Part shown: positions 17,487 through 26,201 of the stretch, in pieces
Position numbering within the stretch: position 1 is the first letter of the stretch
How the letters are laid out: each line of letters opens with the position of its first letter
Source of the DNA: Spirochaetaceae bacterium
GTDB taxonomy: Bacteria; Spirochaetota; Spirochaetia; DSM-2461
Direction: 5' to 3'
Assembly: GCA_016744925.1 (NCBI GenBank)
Contig: JADGDJ010000004.1
Coordinates: 1 to 56,501, forward strand
Length of the DNA stretch: 56,501 bases
Program-made: the position numbers and the translations under genes
The notes under the pieces: model-generated
Told to the model about the DNA's origin: nothing
The model's database searches: none
What the model saw: only the letters and a program-made list of their open reading frames with translations

Positions 17487-17834
17487 ATGATTAAAAAGAT
17501 ATCTATGGTTTTACTTATATTCATATCTGTAACAGTATTGTTTTTCGGCCAGCATGATGCCCATGAGCATGGATCTGCTGAAATGCAGATTATTTTGGAA
17601 AATGATTATTTGGAATTGCTTTTGCTTATACCGGGGGCAGATTTTGTAGGATTCGAACATTCTAATGCCAGCGATGCTGAAAATAAGATGATTCATAAAA
17701 GAATGGAAGAGCTTGAATCGGAAGGAGAAGGTCTGATTCTGTTCAAAACAGCCTGGTGGATGAAGGTGATGTCTGAATCCCAGAATGCCGGCGAGGTCGA
17801 GGAAGGTAAAACTTTCTTCCCGGTAAATGGATAA
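17487..17834 (+). CDS. DUF2796 (ZrgA-like) exported protein, short form
   Basis: The 115-residue protein has a signal peptide (MIKKISMVLLIFISVTVLFF) followed by GQHDAHEHGSAEMQIILEND and PGADFVGFEHSNAS. This is the N-terminal signature of DUF2796, known from ZrgA, a zinc-regulated periplasmic protein of Vibrio. Most family members are nearly twice as long and carry further histidine clusters and a C-terminal Cys motif; here the reading frame stops at 17834. It starts a four-gene run with an ABC ATPase, an FtsX-type permease and a DUF3299 lipoprotein, the usual company of DUF2796. Role in metal handling is inferred. Confidence 0.75.
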   Translation: MIKKISMVLLIFISVTVLFFGQHDAHEHGSAEMQIILENDYLELLLLIPGADFVGFEHSNASDAENKMIHKRMEELESEGEGLILFKTAWWMKVMSESQNAGEVEEGKTFFPVNG

Positions 17835-17844
17835 TGGAGAGAAT

Positions 17845-18519
17845 ATGATACACCTGGAAAATGCCCTGTTCGCCTGGCCCGATGAAGAAGCGCTGATAAA
17901 TATTAGAGACTTTTCCGTCAAAGAGGGGGAAAAAGTTTTTCTCAAAGGGAGCAGCGGAAGCGGCAAAACAACTCTCTTGTCTCTTGTAGCAGGTATTCAG
18001 ACAATTCAGTCCGGCTCTTTGAAAGTAAGAGGTGAAGAATTGAAAAACATGAAATGCCATAAACGGGACCGGTTCAGGGGAGATCATATGGGATATATAT
18101 TTCAACAGTTCAACCTGCTTCCCTGGCTTTCCATCGAGGATAATATCCTGGCACCAGTTTTGTTTTCTCCAGTCAAACGAAAAAAAGAAAAGGGAAAACA
18201 CCATAATAAAGTCAGGGAACTGCTCGATGAACTTTCTCTTGATGTGGATTTGAGAAAAAAAGCCGGGAATCTGAGTATTGGTCAGCAACAGAGAGTCGCC
18301 GTCGCAAGAGCCCTTATCGGTAATCCCGAGCTGATTATTGCAGACGAACCCACTTCTGCTCTCGATGCTGACAGGAGGAAAAACTTTATGAATCTTCTTT
18401 TCAGCGAATGCGAGAAGAGAGGTGCCACTCTTCTTGTTGTCAGTCATGACAGGGAGTTAGCAACCAGATTCTCCCGAGTGGTAGATCTGGAGTCAATCAA
18501 TGGAGGCGCATATGTTTAA
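17845..18519 (+). CDS. ABC transporter ATP-binding protein, LolD/MacB type
   Basis: The 224-residue ATPase has Walker A GSSGSGKTTL (about 39-48), Q-loop FQQFNLLPWLS, signature LSIGQQQRVAVARAL, Walker B LIIADEPTSALD and a switch His in VVSHDRE. GGAGA six bases upstream supports ATG 17845 rather than the in-frame ATG at 17827. It pairs with the FtsX-family permease that overlaps its end by 8 bases. Such ATPases power export or mechanotransmission rather than import. Function with DUF2796/DUF3299 proteins is not settled. Confidence 0.92.
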   Translation: MIHLENALFAWPDEEALINIRDFSVKEGEKVFLKGSSGSGKTTLLSLVAGIQTIQSGSLKVRGEELKNMKCHKRDRFRGDHMGYIFQQFNLLPWLSIEDNILAPVLFSPVKRKKEKGKHHNKVRELLDELSLDVDLRKKAGNLSIGQQQRVAVARALIGNPELIIADEPTSALDADRRKNFMNLLFSECEKRGATLLVVSHDRELATRFSRVVDLESINGGAYV

Positions 18520-19756
18520 ACTTGCCCTGCAAAGCCTGATTAATAGGAAAAATGTTCTGATACTCATCTATATCTCTCTCTCCTTGAGTGTTCTACTGTT
18601 TCTCGGCGTACAGAGAACCAGGGAGATCAGCCGGACCAGCTTTTCCAGAACCATTTCAGGAACGGACCTTATAATTGGTGCCAGAACCGGTCAGATCAAT
18701 CTTATACTTTATTCTGTTTTTCATATGGGGAATGCCGTTAACAATATATCCTACAACTCTTATTTGGAACTGGCGGGCCGGGAAGAAGTAGCCTGGTCTG
18801 TTCCTCTGTCTCTTGGTGATTCCCATAAAGGTTTCCGGGTTGTCGGAACTACAGATGATTATTTCAGGTTTTTCACTTATGGAAAGAAACACCCTCTGAC
18901 GTTTGACAATGGTGCGGAATTTCAGGATCTTTTCGATGTTGTTATCGGTTCAGCAGTGGCTGAAGAGCTTAATTACAAGGTCGATGATTCGGTCATAATC
19001 AACCATGGTGCGGGAAAGGTATCCCTATCCAGTCATGATACACTTCCTTTCAGAATATCGGGGATCCTCGAGCCAACTGGTACACCAGTGGATAAAAGCC
19101 TTTTCATCTCCCTGGAGGGAATTTCGGCTATCCATATCGGATGGGAAAGGGGAATGGAAACGAGAAAGGTCACCAGGGAACAGGCTCTGGCCGTCGATCT
19201 GTCTCCTCAGTCCATTACTTCGGCTTATATAGGATTGAAAAACAGACGAACCGCATTCTCCTTTCAACGAATCGTAAATAATTACCCCGATGAACCTTTA
19301 ATGGCAATACTCCCCGGTGCCGCTTTATATGAGTTATGGAGCCTGATGGGAATTGCCGAGAAAGCTCTTACTTTTATTTCCGGAGCTGTTGTTCTCATCG
19401 GGCTTATCTCGTTGTTGTCGGCACAAATGGCAGTGCTTAATCAAAGGAGGAGAGAGATGGCTTTACTCAGGTCTCTCGGAGCAACGCCGATCCGGCTGTT
19501 TTATTTTCTTTTCATCGAGTCTTTCATTATGACGGCAGCTGGGTGTTTATCCGGAGTGTTTCTTCTCTATGCCGTCCAGATTGCCGTTTCAAAGATATTC
19601 AGTTCGTCGGGATTATATCTCGACCTGACACTGCCCTCGCCAAGCGAATGGATTCTGTTAATCATAACTCTGGCAGCGGGACTTCTCACCGGGCTGATTC
19701 CCGCAATAATGACTTATAGAAAATCTTTAACCGACGGGATGTCGGTCAGGAGCTAA
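18512..19756 (+). CDS. FtsX-family ABC permease
   Basis: The 414-residue protein has an N-terminal membrane helix (about 13-32), a long extracytoplasmic domain (about 33-280), and three C-terminal helices with the FtsX motif (LISLLSAQMAVLNQRRREMA, then LLRSLGATPIRLFYFLFIE). This is the MacB/LolC layout. GGAGG lies five bases before ATG 18512; an ATG at 18500 contains that site and is rejected. It forms a transporter with the preceding ATPase. Confidence 0.92.
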   Translation: MFKLALQSLINRKNVLILIYISLSLSVLLFLGVQRTREISRTSFSRTISGTDLIIGARTGQINLILYSVFHMGNAVNNISYNSYLELAGREEVAWSVPLSLGDSHKGFRVVGTTDDYFRFFTYGKKHPLTFDNGAEFQDLFDVVIGSAVAEELNYKVDDSVIINHGAGKVSLSSHDTLPFRISGILEPTGTPVDKSLFISLEGISAIHIGWERGMETRKVTREQALAVDLSPQSITSAYIGLKNRRTAFSFQRIVNNYPDEPLMAILPGAALYELWSLMGIAEKALTFISGAVVLIGLISLLSAQMAVLNQRRREMALLRSLGATPIRLFYFLFIESFIMTAAGCLSGVFLLYAVQIAVSKIFSSSGLYLDLTLPSPSEWILLIITLAAGLLTGLIPAIMTYRKSLTDGMSVRS

Positions 19757-19758
19757 CC

Positions 19759-20391
19759 ATGTACAAATTTTGCATTTTTATATTACTTGTTTCAATTTTT
19801 TTCTCATGCAGCGATAAGGGGGACATCGTCCCTTCCGGAAATCTACCAGTGGAAACAACATCAGAAAAGACTGATAAAACAAGTGATGGAGCTGATGTGC
19901 AGGAAGAACAGGAAGAACAGGAAGAATATGCTGACATAGAAGAGGGAACAGATGATTATATCGATATAACCTGGTGGAATCTGATTTCAGAGGAGGAATT
20001 CAATTATTACCAGGAGTTGAATAAAGCATATGATTACGACCCTGAGTATCAACCCGAAAGCGATCCTCCTGCTCCGGGGATTAATCCCGGGGCGGACAAT
20101 ATAAAAATCCGAATTCCAGGATACCTGGTGGGAATGGATGCCGATCCTGACAACTTCACCATGGTCACCAGTTTTCTTTTCGTCCCCTATCAGGGGGCCT
20201 GCATTCATGTGCCGGCTCCTCCTGCGAATCAGACTATTTTCGTTACAGTTGAGGAACCGGTCAGATCAGATCCATATATGGCTTTTACTCTTTCTGGAAC
20301 TATTTATTTAGAAGAAGGTGATAATGAAATGGCATCGTATTCTTATTTAATGACTGGAGATCTCCTGGAACCTTATGACATGAGTTTCTAA
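19759..20391 (+). CDS. DUF3299 lipoprotein
   Basis: The 210-residue protein has a lipoprotein signal with lipobox IFFSC (Cys17), then an acidic low-complexity stretch (EEQEEQEEYADIEEG, about 54-68). The DUF3299 domain follows: DITWWNLISEEEF, RIPGYLVGMDADP, TSFLFVPYQGACIHVPAPPA and NQTIFVTVEEP. The Cys-Ile-His triplet and surrounding prolines are characteristic of the family and may bind metal. It follows the permease by 2 bp and completes the DUF2796-ABC-DUF3299 cassette. Confidence 0.85.
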   Translation: MYKFCIFILLVSIFFSCSDKGDIVPSGNLPVETTSEKTDKTSDGADVQEEQEEQEEYADIEEGTDDYIDITWWNLISEEEFNYYQELNKAYDYDPEYQPESDPPAPGINPGADNIKIRIPGYLVGMDADPDNFTMVTSFLFVPYQGACIHVPAPPANQTIFVTVEEPVRSDPYMAFTLSGTIYLEEGDNEMASYSYLMTGDLLEPYDMSF

Positions 20392-20513
20392 TCAGTCGGT
20401 ATTTAATCGATCTGCCGGAAGCTTATGTGCTTTCGTTTATAGAAAAAGGATTCCCAAAAGGAAAGTCGGATTTACTTATGGAATCTCTTTATGAAATAAA
20501 ACTCAACGGATAG
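20379..20513 (+). pseudogene. Orphan C-terminal coding fragment
   Basis: After the DUF3299 stop, another frame is open for 44 codons and ends with TAG at 20511-20513. It reads ISRYLIDLPEAYVLSFIEKG then FPKGKSDLLMESLYEIKLNG. The sequence looks protein-like but has no start codon with a ribosome binding site, and I do not recognise the family. It may be the tail of a deleted gene. The case rests on composition alone. Confidence 0.35.
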
Positions 20514-20563
20514 GAACAATTATTCCGACCTCTGCAAATGTAAATTTTCAAATTGTGATTAGA

Positions 20564-21631
20564 TCATTTAACATATGTAAGGGTATTTCCCCTGCCTATA
20601 AAAGAAAGAGCTAAATATTGTTGTGCCAGATCTATAATATAAAAACATGTATCACTAGTTTCCATATATATATATTGAGGAGAGTCAGAAGAGTTCTCCT
20701 CATTGATCACCGCAGTATCCATACAACTGTCGGATAATACGTAAGTTTCCTGACCAGTAACTTCAAGGCCATATGAATAAATTATTTCTTTTTCAGTGAA
20801 CATTACGTAACTGTTGGTATCATCCATGCTTTGCCATTTTCCCAAGAGAAGTTTTAAGGTTTCACTTTTTTCTTCTTTGGGAGGATCTAAGCTTGTGCTT
20901 TCATCATTTACAATTTCAACTTCCCAGTTGGCTACAAGAATTATATCGCCTTTATTCCCGAAATTCTCTCCAAGATCTGCTTTTCTGTTATAATTGATCC
21001 CGGGGTGACCCGATTCCCCCAGATAACCGGCACTGATGATCAGAGAAAATCTATTTGAATCTAACCAGACAATATTATATATATTGAGTTTATCCCGCTT
21101 TCCCAAGTCCACTCCATTGATTAGCTGGTCTCTGGTAATTTCAATATAATGGCCCGATTGAACATTTAAAACAACAATTCCCGTAGATCCATCATCTGCA
21201 TAATAATCAATGTTATGAATCACTACATATTTCCCCGATGAAGACCAGCTGTAACTTTTGGGTGAAACGATTATATCTTTTACTGAATGGGTTTTTAAAT
21301 TCGTTCTGAATGCTAGTGAGTGTAAGCCATGATCTAAATCTTTTGTTATTAATTGAACATCACCTTCTGGGCTATACATTCCTGTATGGACAAATCCAAA
21401 TGCTATATCTTCCATTTCAGAAATATCCAGTTCAAGTCCATTCTCTGCTCTAAATATAAGTTCTTTGTTATCAATTTGTGGTTGTTCTCGGGATATCAGG
21501 ACTTCTGTGAGTTCTTCATTTTGTATAGCACCTGTGTCATGGTTTTCCTGCTCTATTATGGAAGGAGTCCCGGCACATGAAATCAGGATAGAAAGTGAAG
21601 TAATTATTATAAAGTAGAATCTTTTTCTCAC
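20564..21631 (-). CDS. Hypothetical lipoprotein
   Basis: The 355-residue protein has a lipoprotein signal with lipobox ILISC (about residues 15-19). The middle (about 70-235) has beta-strand-rich segments such as YSWSSSGKYVVIHNIDYY and YNIVWLDSNRFSLIISAGYL that resemble beta-propeller blades. The end (about 255-355, LLGKWQSMDDTNSYVMFTEK) resembles a small lipocalin-like stress domain. I do not recognise a named family. The start is GTG, supported by AGAGGA seven bases upstream. It is transcribed alone and converges with the DUF3299 gene. Confidence 0.7.
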   Translation of the reverse strand: MRKRFYFIIITSLSILISCAGTPSIIEQENHDTGAIQNEELTEVLISREQPQIDNKELIFRAENGLELDISEMEDIAFGFVHTGMYSPEGDVQLITKDLDHGLHSLAFRTNLKTHSVKDIIVSPKSYSWSSSGKYVVIHNIDYYADDGSTGIVVLNVQSGHYIEITRDQLINGVDLGKRDKLNIYNIVWLDSNRFSLIISAGYLGESGHPGINYNRKADLGENFGNKGDIILVANWEVEIVNDESTSLDPPKEEKSETLKLLLGKWQSMDDTNSYVMFTEKEIIYSYGLEVTGQETYVLSDSCMDTAVINEENSSDSPQYIYMETSDTCFYIIDLAQQYLALSFIGRGNTLTYVK

Positions 21632-21891
21632 TACTGGTTCCTCTTTTTTATGAAATTATAATATACAATTCAATAAGCATAAAATCTATTCTTAATCTTA
21701 TGAATATTCTTCAATTGAAATCTTGTTACTTCTTTCATTTTAATCCTTATATTAATACAGCCTATTTTCAGGGATTCTTTTTTTATAAATGTGGCAAAAT
21801 TAAGTTTATTAGTTTCCTCTTTTTTTTCTTGTATTATTAAAAATTTGTGATTAACTTCTTATAAATTTTAACAAAAGGATATGAATTAAAA

Positions 21892-22272
21892 ATGAATAAA
21901 ACTAAAATTAAATTAATTATGCTTATTACAGGTATCATAACCTGTTCAATGTCATATGCCATAATCTTCCCGAATGAAGCTCTTATCTCTATGTTTGGTG
22001 TCAGTCTGAGTGGTATTCCTCTTGCAGGAATTATAGTCCGAAGCTGGGGTGCATTGGTTACATTGGTAGGGGGATTGCTGATTTATGGAGCTTTTAAGCC
22101 TTATAGCCGTAGTTTAATTCTATTCATAGCCGGTATTAGTAAACTTGTCTTTATTCTTCTTCTTCTTATATATGGACGTGAATATTTTCCAAAAACAACC
22201 TCTCTAATTGTAATAGATAGCATTGCTGTCATTTTGTACGCTATAAGCTTTCCCTATACTAGAGGTGAATAG
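21892..22272 (+). CDS. Small integral membrane protein (four helices)
   Basis: The 126-residue protein is almost entirely hydrophobic, with four predicted membrane helices (about 6-26, 42-66, 73-93 and 102-120). It has no signal cleavage site or recognised motif; the layout resembles DUF4345-type small membrane proteins, but that is a weak comparison. An AAGGA lies 11 bases before the ATG, a long spacing. It stands alone between the lipoprotein and the second iclR gene. Confidence 0.6.
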   Translation: MNKTKIKLIMLITGIITCSMSYAIIFPNEALISMFGVSLSGIPLAGIIVRSWGALVTLVGGLLIYGAFKPYSRSLILFIAGISKLVFILLLLIYGREYFPKTTSLIVIDSIAVILYAISFPYTRGE

Positions 22273-22552
22273 AAATAATCTATAATTGATATATGTCCAA
22301 TCAAATTTTAACAACAAAACTGCATATACCATATAGTAGACCTTCTTCGTTTTGTACAGATATGGATATTGCCGGATAAAGATAATCACAGTCCCAATTG
22401 CGGTAGTCATAGATTCAAAATGGAAGAGCGACAAGATACATGACCTATTCGAAGAATTCCTTTCAGGAATTAATAACTAAAGCTTCAGATAGGCTTTCGG
22501 TATCAAATGATTTATTAAAATTCAGTTAGATTTATTTCCCCTGATTCTTATA
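22273..22552. other. Non-coding stretch with a short gene remnant
   Basis: The gap between the membrane protein and the iclR gene holds no intact gene. On the plus strand one frame is open at 22340-22480 and reads, in part, IKIITVPIAVVIDSKWKSDK then IHDLFEEFLSGINN before a TAA. It has no plausible start and may be the 3' end of a decayed gene. I see no RNA gene here. Confidence 0.35.
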
Positions 22553-22609
22553 TGAAACCAAGTATACTATATGAAACATATTGACAGTTTCACGAAATCG
22601 TTTTATTAA
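22553..22609 (+). promoter_or_regulatory. Promoter and TGAAAC repeats before the second iclR gene (leaderless start)
   Basis: TTGACA at 22581-22586 and TATTAA at 22604-22609 are spaced by 17 bp, and the ATG at 22616 lies 6 bases after the -10 with no Shine-Dalgarno. TATATGAAAC occurs at 22549-22558 and 22568-22577, 19 bp apart. The second copy forms an inverted repeat TGAAAC-N9-GTTTCA (22572-22592) across the -35. TGAAAC/GTTTCA half-sites are also those of enterobacterial KdgR boxes, so this is a likely autoregulatory site. Confidence 0.7.
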
Positions 22610-22615
22610 TGATTT

Positions 22616-23389
22616 ATGTCTGAAAAAAATGAAGTCCCTGCAATAGAAAAAATGAACAGAATTTTCGATCTCCTGGTTTCAGAATCAAAAGGACTGAGTC
22701 AGGCATCTATATGCTCTCAGCTGGAAATGCCCAAAGCGACAGTATCACGATTGATCAATACCCTTTGCGGAATGGGATATCTGGAGCAGGATACGACCGG
22801 CGGGTTTTATTCTTTAGGAGCTAAACTTCTCGCTCTGGGCAATATTGTTAATCAGCGTCTCGATATCAGCGTCATCTCCGCTGCGTTTATAGAAAAATTG
22901 TCCCAAACCACTGATGAAATGGTGAAGGTCAGCATTCTCCGTGGGGATGTTGTTTATCCGGTTCAAAGCTGTGAAAGTAAAAAAGCCATCCGTATTACTC
23001 TTGATTCGGGGACTGTGTTTCCACCCTATATTGGTGCCGCGGGAAAACTTCTGCTTGCCATGACCGCACAGGGGACACGTTATACTGAAGATTTCCTGCC
23101 ATATGTTAAAATAAAATCATTTACTGAATATACGATCACTGATTATGAAAAGCTCCTGGAGTCTATTGAAGAGATAAAAACCCAGGGATATGCCGTTGAT
23201 CTTCAGGAGGAGTCCGAAGGGATTTATGCCATAGCTCTGCCTGTATTCGACTCACAATCCGATGTCATTGCTGCAGTCAGTATCCCTTTTTTCGGTGATT
23301 TTGAATTAAAAAAAGAAAAATATATGCCGCTACTGAAAATCTGTACAGAAGAAATATCTAAATCAATGGGATATCATAAGGAGTTTTAA
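22616..23389 (+). CDS. IclR-family regulator of the eda-kdgK operon (KdgR-like)
   Basis: The 257-residue protein has an N-terminal winged helix (about 10-70, GLSQASICSQLEMPKATVSR) and an IclR effector domain (about 85-250; GAAGKLLLAM, TQGYAVDLQEESEG, AAVSIPFFG). The eda gene starts directly at its stop codon, followed by kdgK, so its effector is probably KDG or KDPG. TGAAAC half-sites in its promoter support a KdgR-like role. The transcript is predicted to be leaderless. Confidence 0.9.
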   Translation: MSEKNEVPAIEKMNRIFDLLVSESKGLSQASICSQLEMPKATVSRLINTLCGMGYLEQDTTGGFYSLGAKLLALGNIVNQRLDISVISAAFIEKLSQTTDEMVKVSILRGDVVYPVQSCESKKAIRITLDSGTVFPPYIGAAGKLLLAMTAQGTRYTEDFLPYVKIKSFTEYTITDYEKLLESIEEIKTQGYAVDLQEESEGIYAIALPVFDSQSDVIAAVSIPFFGDFELKKEKYMPLLKICTEEISKSMGYHKEF

Positions 23390-24043
23390 TTGAACGATAA
23401 GTATTACGAAATTGCAGGCAAAATAGAAGAACTGGCCATTATACCGGTTATTAAACTTCACGATGCCAAAAATGCCGAACCACTGGCTGAAGCTCTGCTT
23501 GAAGCTCGTCTTCCAGCTGCTGAAATCACTTTCAGAACAGATGCCGCAGCAGAATCCATATCAGCAATCAGCAGAAAATTCCCGCAGATGCTCACCGGTG
23601 CCGGTACAGTTCTTACCATAGAGCAGGTTAAAGCTTCGGTGGATTCCGGTGCTCAATTTGTCGTCAGCCCCGGTTTTAATCCCACAGTTGTGGACTATTG
23701 TGTAAAAAACGGGGTTCCCATATATCCCGGTGTAAACAATCCTACAGGAATTGAGATGGCTCTTGAGAGAGGACTCAATATTCTCAAATTTTTCCCGGCT
23801 GAAGCTTCGGGAGGCGTTAAAATGGTCAACGCCATGAGTGCTCCTTACGGAAAAGTGAAGTTTATGGCAACAGGGGGAATCAGTCCTGCTAATGTTCTCT
23901 CATACCTTGATTCACCATATATCGCCGCATGCGGCGGGTCGTGGATGGTTAAAGGGGATCTTATAGATTCTCAGAAATTTGAAGAAATAAAGAAACTCAG
24001 TTCCGATGCAGTGGAACTGATTAAAAGCTGGAGAAATAAATGA
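23390..24043 (+). CDS. eda: KDPG aldolase
   Basis: The 217-residue class I aldolase has the family segments [29 protein letters not shown] (catalytic Glu), [22 protein letters not shown] and [11 protein letters not shown] (Schiff-base Lys). It cleaves 2-keto-3-deoxy-6-phosphogluconate to pyruvate and glyceraldehyde-3-phosphate. The start is TTG at 23390, directly after the iclR stop; AAGGAG six bases upstream supports it. It overlaps kdgK by 4 bases. Confidence 0.96.
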   Translation: MNDKYYEIAGKIEELAIIPVIKLHDAKNAEPLAEALLEARLPAAEITFRTDAAAESISAISRKFPQMLTGAGTVLTIEQVKASVDSGAQFVVSPGFNPTVVDYCVKNGVPIYPGVNNPTGIEMALERGLNILKFFPAEASGGVKMVNAMSAPYGKVKFMATGGISPANVLSYLDSPYIAACGGSWMVKGDLIDSQKFEEIKKLSSDAVELIKSWRNK

Positions 24044-25068
24044 ATACAATCGTAACTTTAGGTGAAATAATGCTCCGCTTTAAGTCCCCGGGACATGAGC
24101 GGTTTTTTCAGAGTCCTCTGCTCGAAACGACATTCGGCGGTGGAGAGTCCAATGTAGCTTCAGCCCTTTCTCTTCTTGGAAAGAGTACGGCATTTGTTAC
24201 AGCACTTCCTTCAAACCCCATTGGTGACGGTGCCATCTCGGCTCTGAGATCCAGAGGTGTTGATACTTCAAGAATTATCCGTCAGGGAGACAGGCTCGGA
24301 ACATATTATCTGGAAGCAGGAGCCAATCAGAGAGCTTCCAGTGTCGTTTATGACAGAGCTGATTCATCTATCTGCAATGCAACACCTGAAGATTTTGACT
24401 GGGATGTCGTATTTAAAGATGCTCAGTGGTTTCACATTACCGGAATCACTCCCGCTATTTCGGAGAAAGGATCTATGTTATCGCTGAAAGCAGTTCAGGA
24501 AGCGAAAAAACGGGGTATTACCGTTTCATGTGACCTCAACTACAGAAAAAAGTTGTGGAATTATGGGAAAACGGCTCCTCAGGTGATGAATGAGCTGGTT
24601 AAATATGTCGATGTAGCTATTGCCAACGAAGAGGACTGCCAGAAATGTCTTGGAATCGAGTCCGATGCGGATGTTAGCAAAGCGGAATTGGGATTGGACA
24701 GATATAAAGATATTTCAGATCGCGTACTGGCCCAATTTCCCGATCTGAAAAAAATAGCCATAACAATGAGAGAGAGTCATTCGGCGGATCACAACACATG
24801 GTCGGCTATACTCAATAACAGAAGTGATTTTTTTGTTTCTCAGAAATATGAAATTAAAAATATTATCGATCGTGTGGGCGGAGGCGACTCATTTGCCGCC
24901 GGTCTTATTTACGGATTAACCACATATAAATCCGATGAAGAGGCTTTGCGCTTTGCCGTAGCCACTTCCTGTCTGAAACATTCAATTCCGGGAGATGTGG
25001 CTCTGATCACAGAAGCGGAAGTGCTCAATTTAATGAAGGGTGATGGTTCAGGTCGGGTCCAGAGATAA
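24040..25068 (+). CDS. kdgK: 2-keto-3-deoxygluconate kinase (PfkB family)
   Basis: The 342-residue sugar kinase has the PfkB signatures [16 protein letters not shown] (about 31-46) and [13 protein letters not shown] (about 277-289), the latter with the catalytic Asp. It phosphorylates KDG, made by KduD and UxaA, to KDPG for Eda. The ATGA overlap with eda indicates translational coupling. It is the last gene of the iclR-eda-kdgK operon. Confidence 0.94.
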   Translation: MNTIVTLGEIMLRFKSPGHERFFQSPLLETTFGGGESNVASALSLLGKSTAFVTALPSNPIGDGAISALRSRGVDTSRIIRQGDRLGTYYLEAGANQRASSVVYDRADSSICNATPEDFDWDVVFKDAQWFHITGITPAISEKGSMLSLKAVQEAKKRGITVSCDLNYRKKLWNYGKTAPQVMNELVKYVDVAIANEEDCQKCLGIESDADVSKAELGLDRYKDISDRVLAQFPDLKKIAITMRESHSADHNTWSAILNNRSDFFVSQKYEIKNIIDRVGGGDSFAAGLIYGLTTYKSDEEALRFAVATSCLKHSIPGDVALITEAEVLNLMKGDGSGRVQR

Positions 25069-25116
25069 ACATTCATTGGATGGAAGGGTTTCTTTTTATT
25101 TAAATTAGTTTTCGTA

Positions 25117-25122
25117 TATAAT
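25117..25122 (+). promoter_or_regulatory. -10 box of the lipase gene (leaderless start)
   Basis: A perfect TATAAT ends six bases before the ATG at 25129, and the bases between (AAGACC) give no Shine-Dalgarno. The -35 region is only a T-rich stretch. If used, the mRNA begins at or next to the start codon. Confidence 0.55.
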
Positions 25123-25128
25123 AAGACC

Positions 25129-26169
25129 ATGACAAATTTGAGCAAACCCATCCCCAATCCCCGGGAATACCCCATCCTTCCACCGGATATGAATTATATC
25201 TATTTCGAGAATGCCCATCTCTTTCCCTTTGAACCGGAGAAAAGAGATTATTCTCCTGTAAATGCCTGGTGGTTATCCGAATGTGCTTTTCTGGTTTACT
25301 GTCATCCGGGATTTGCCCGCATGGCAATGGCACTGGTCGGCTTTGATCATTTTCACTTCTTTCAGGGTAAAGGGACTGAGTGTATGGTCAGCTGGAACAA
25401 GGACTCTATCATCGTTGCTTTTCGCGGGACAGAGATGAAGAGTCTCTCCGCATTTCACGAATTGAGAACCGATCTCAATACGGCACCGGTTGATTTTGAT
25501 AAAGGGAGTAAAGTTCACAAGGGTTTTTTAAAAGGATTGCAAGAGATCTGGGAGGGGGAAGAAGGATTAAAACTCTTTCTTGAGACTCTGTCAGCAGAAG
25601 CCCCTTCACGATCCATGTGGATTTGCGGCCACAGTCTTGGTGGTGCTTTAGCCGCTCTCTGTTTTGCCCGCTTGGAAAAAGCCTCAGGTCTCTATATATA
25701 TGGTGCACCGCGAATCGGTGATGGGGAATTTGTCCGGATCTGTGATAATCGACCGGTATGGCGTGTGGAACACGGCCGGGATCCCATACCGCTTGTCCCT
25801 CCCGATGTACCGGCATTGAATTTCAATTTTAAAGATATGGGAAAACTTATTTATATCGATTATAGAGGTGAAATCCTCTTTGAAAGACCCCTTGTTACCG
25901 TTGAAGAGGAAAAAAGCAAAGTCCTTTTGAATATATCCCAACAGCGGAAAAGGCGGGAATCTCTTTCAGTAGAAGGGTTTAAAGGTGTTCTGGATAAGGA
26001 TAGGGCTAAAACTCTAATCAATGGTATCAACGAGCATATTATGCAGTCAAGGGTAGAGTGGAAAGAGTATTTTGATTCTCTCGATAAGGGAATAGGTTTG
26101 AAGATTAAGGACCATATGCCTATCTATTACTGCGCGAAACTTTGGAATATTCTTATAGAAGGTCTTTGA
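25129..26169 (+). CDS. Class 3 lipase (alpha/beta hydrolase)
   Basis: The 346-residue protein has the nucleophile elbow ICGHSLGGALAAL with Ser169. Asp218 (WRVEHGRDPIPLVPP) and His329 (KDHMPIYYC) complete a plausible triad, and IVAFRGTE (about 94-101) gives the oxyanion-side motif. This is the Lipase_3 pattern. No signal peptide is visible, so the enzyme is probably cytoplasmic and may act on membrane lipids or imported acylglycerols. Its last bases overlap the promoter of the next gene. Confidence 0.85.
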   Translation: MTNLSKPIPNPREYPILPPDMNYIYFENAHLFPFEPEKRDYSPVNAWWLSECAFLVYCHPGFARMAMALVGFDHFHFFQGKGTECMVSWNKDSIIVAFRGTEMKSLSAFHELRTDLNTAPVDFDKGSKVHKGFLKGLQEIWEGEEGLKLFLETLSAEAPSRSMWICGHSLGGALAALCFARLEKASGLYIYGAPRIGDGEFVRICDNRPVWRVEHGRDPIPLVPPDVPALNFNFKDMGKLIYIDYRGEILFERPLVTVEEEKSKVLLNISQQRKRRESLSVEGFKGVLDKDRAKTLINGINEHIMQSRVEWKEYFDSLDKGIGLKIKDHMPIYYCAKLWNILIEGL

Positions 26170-26194
26170 AAGCACATAGAGGTGCGGATATAAT
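26166..26194 (+). promoter_or_regulatory. Promoter of the Sel1-repeat gene (leaderless start)
   Basis: TTGAAA at 26166-26171 and TATAAT at 26189-26194 have ideal 17-bp spacing. The ATG at 26202 is 7 bases after the -10. An AGAGGTG lies too far upstream (about 19 bases) to act as ribosome binding site. Confidence 0.7.
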
Positions 26195-26201
26195 AGATCT
26201 G

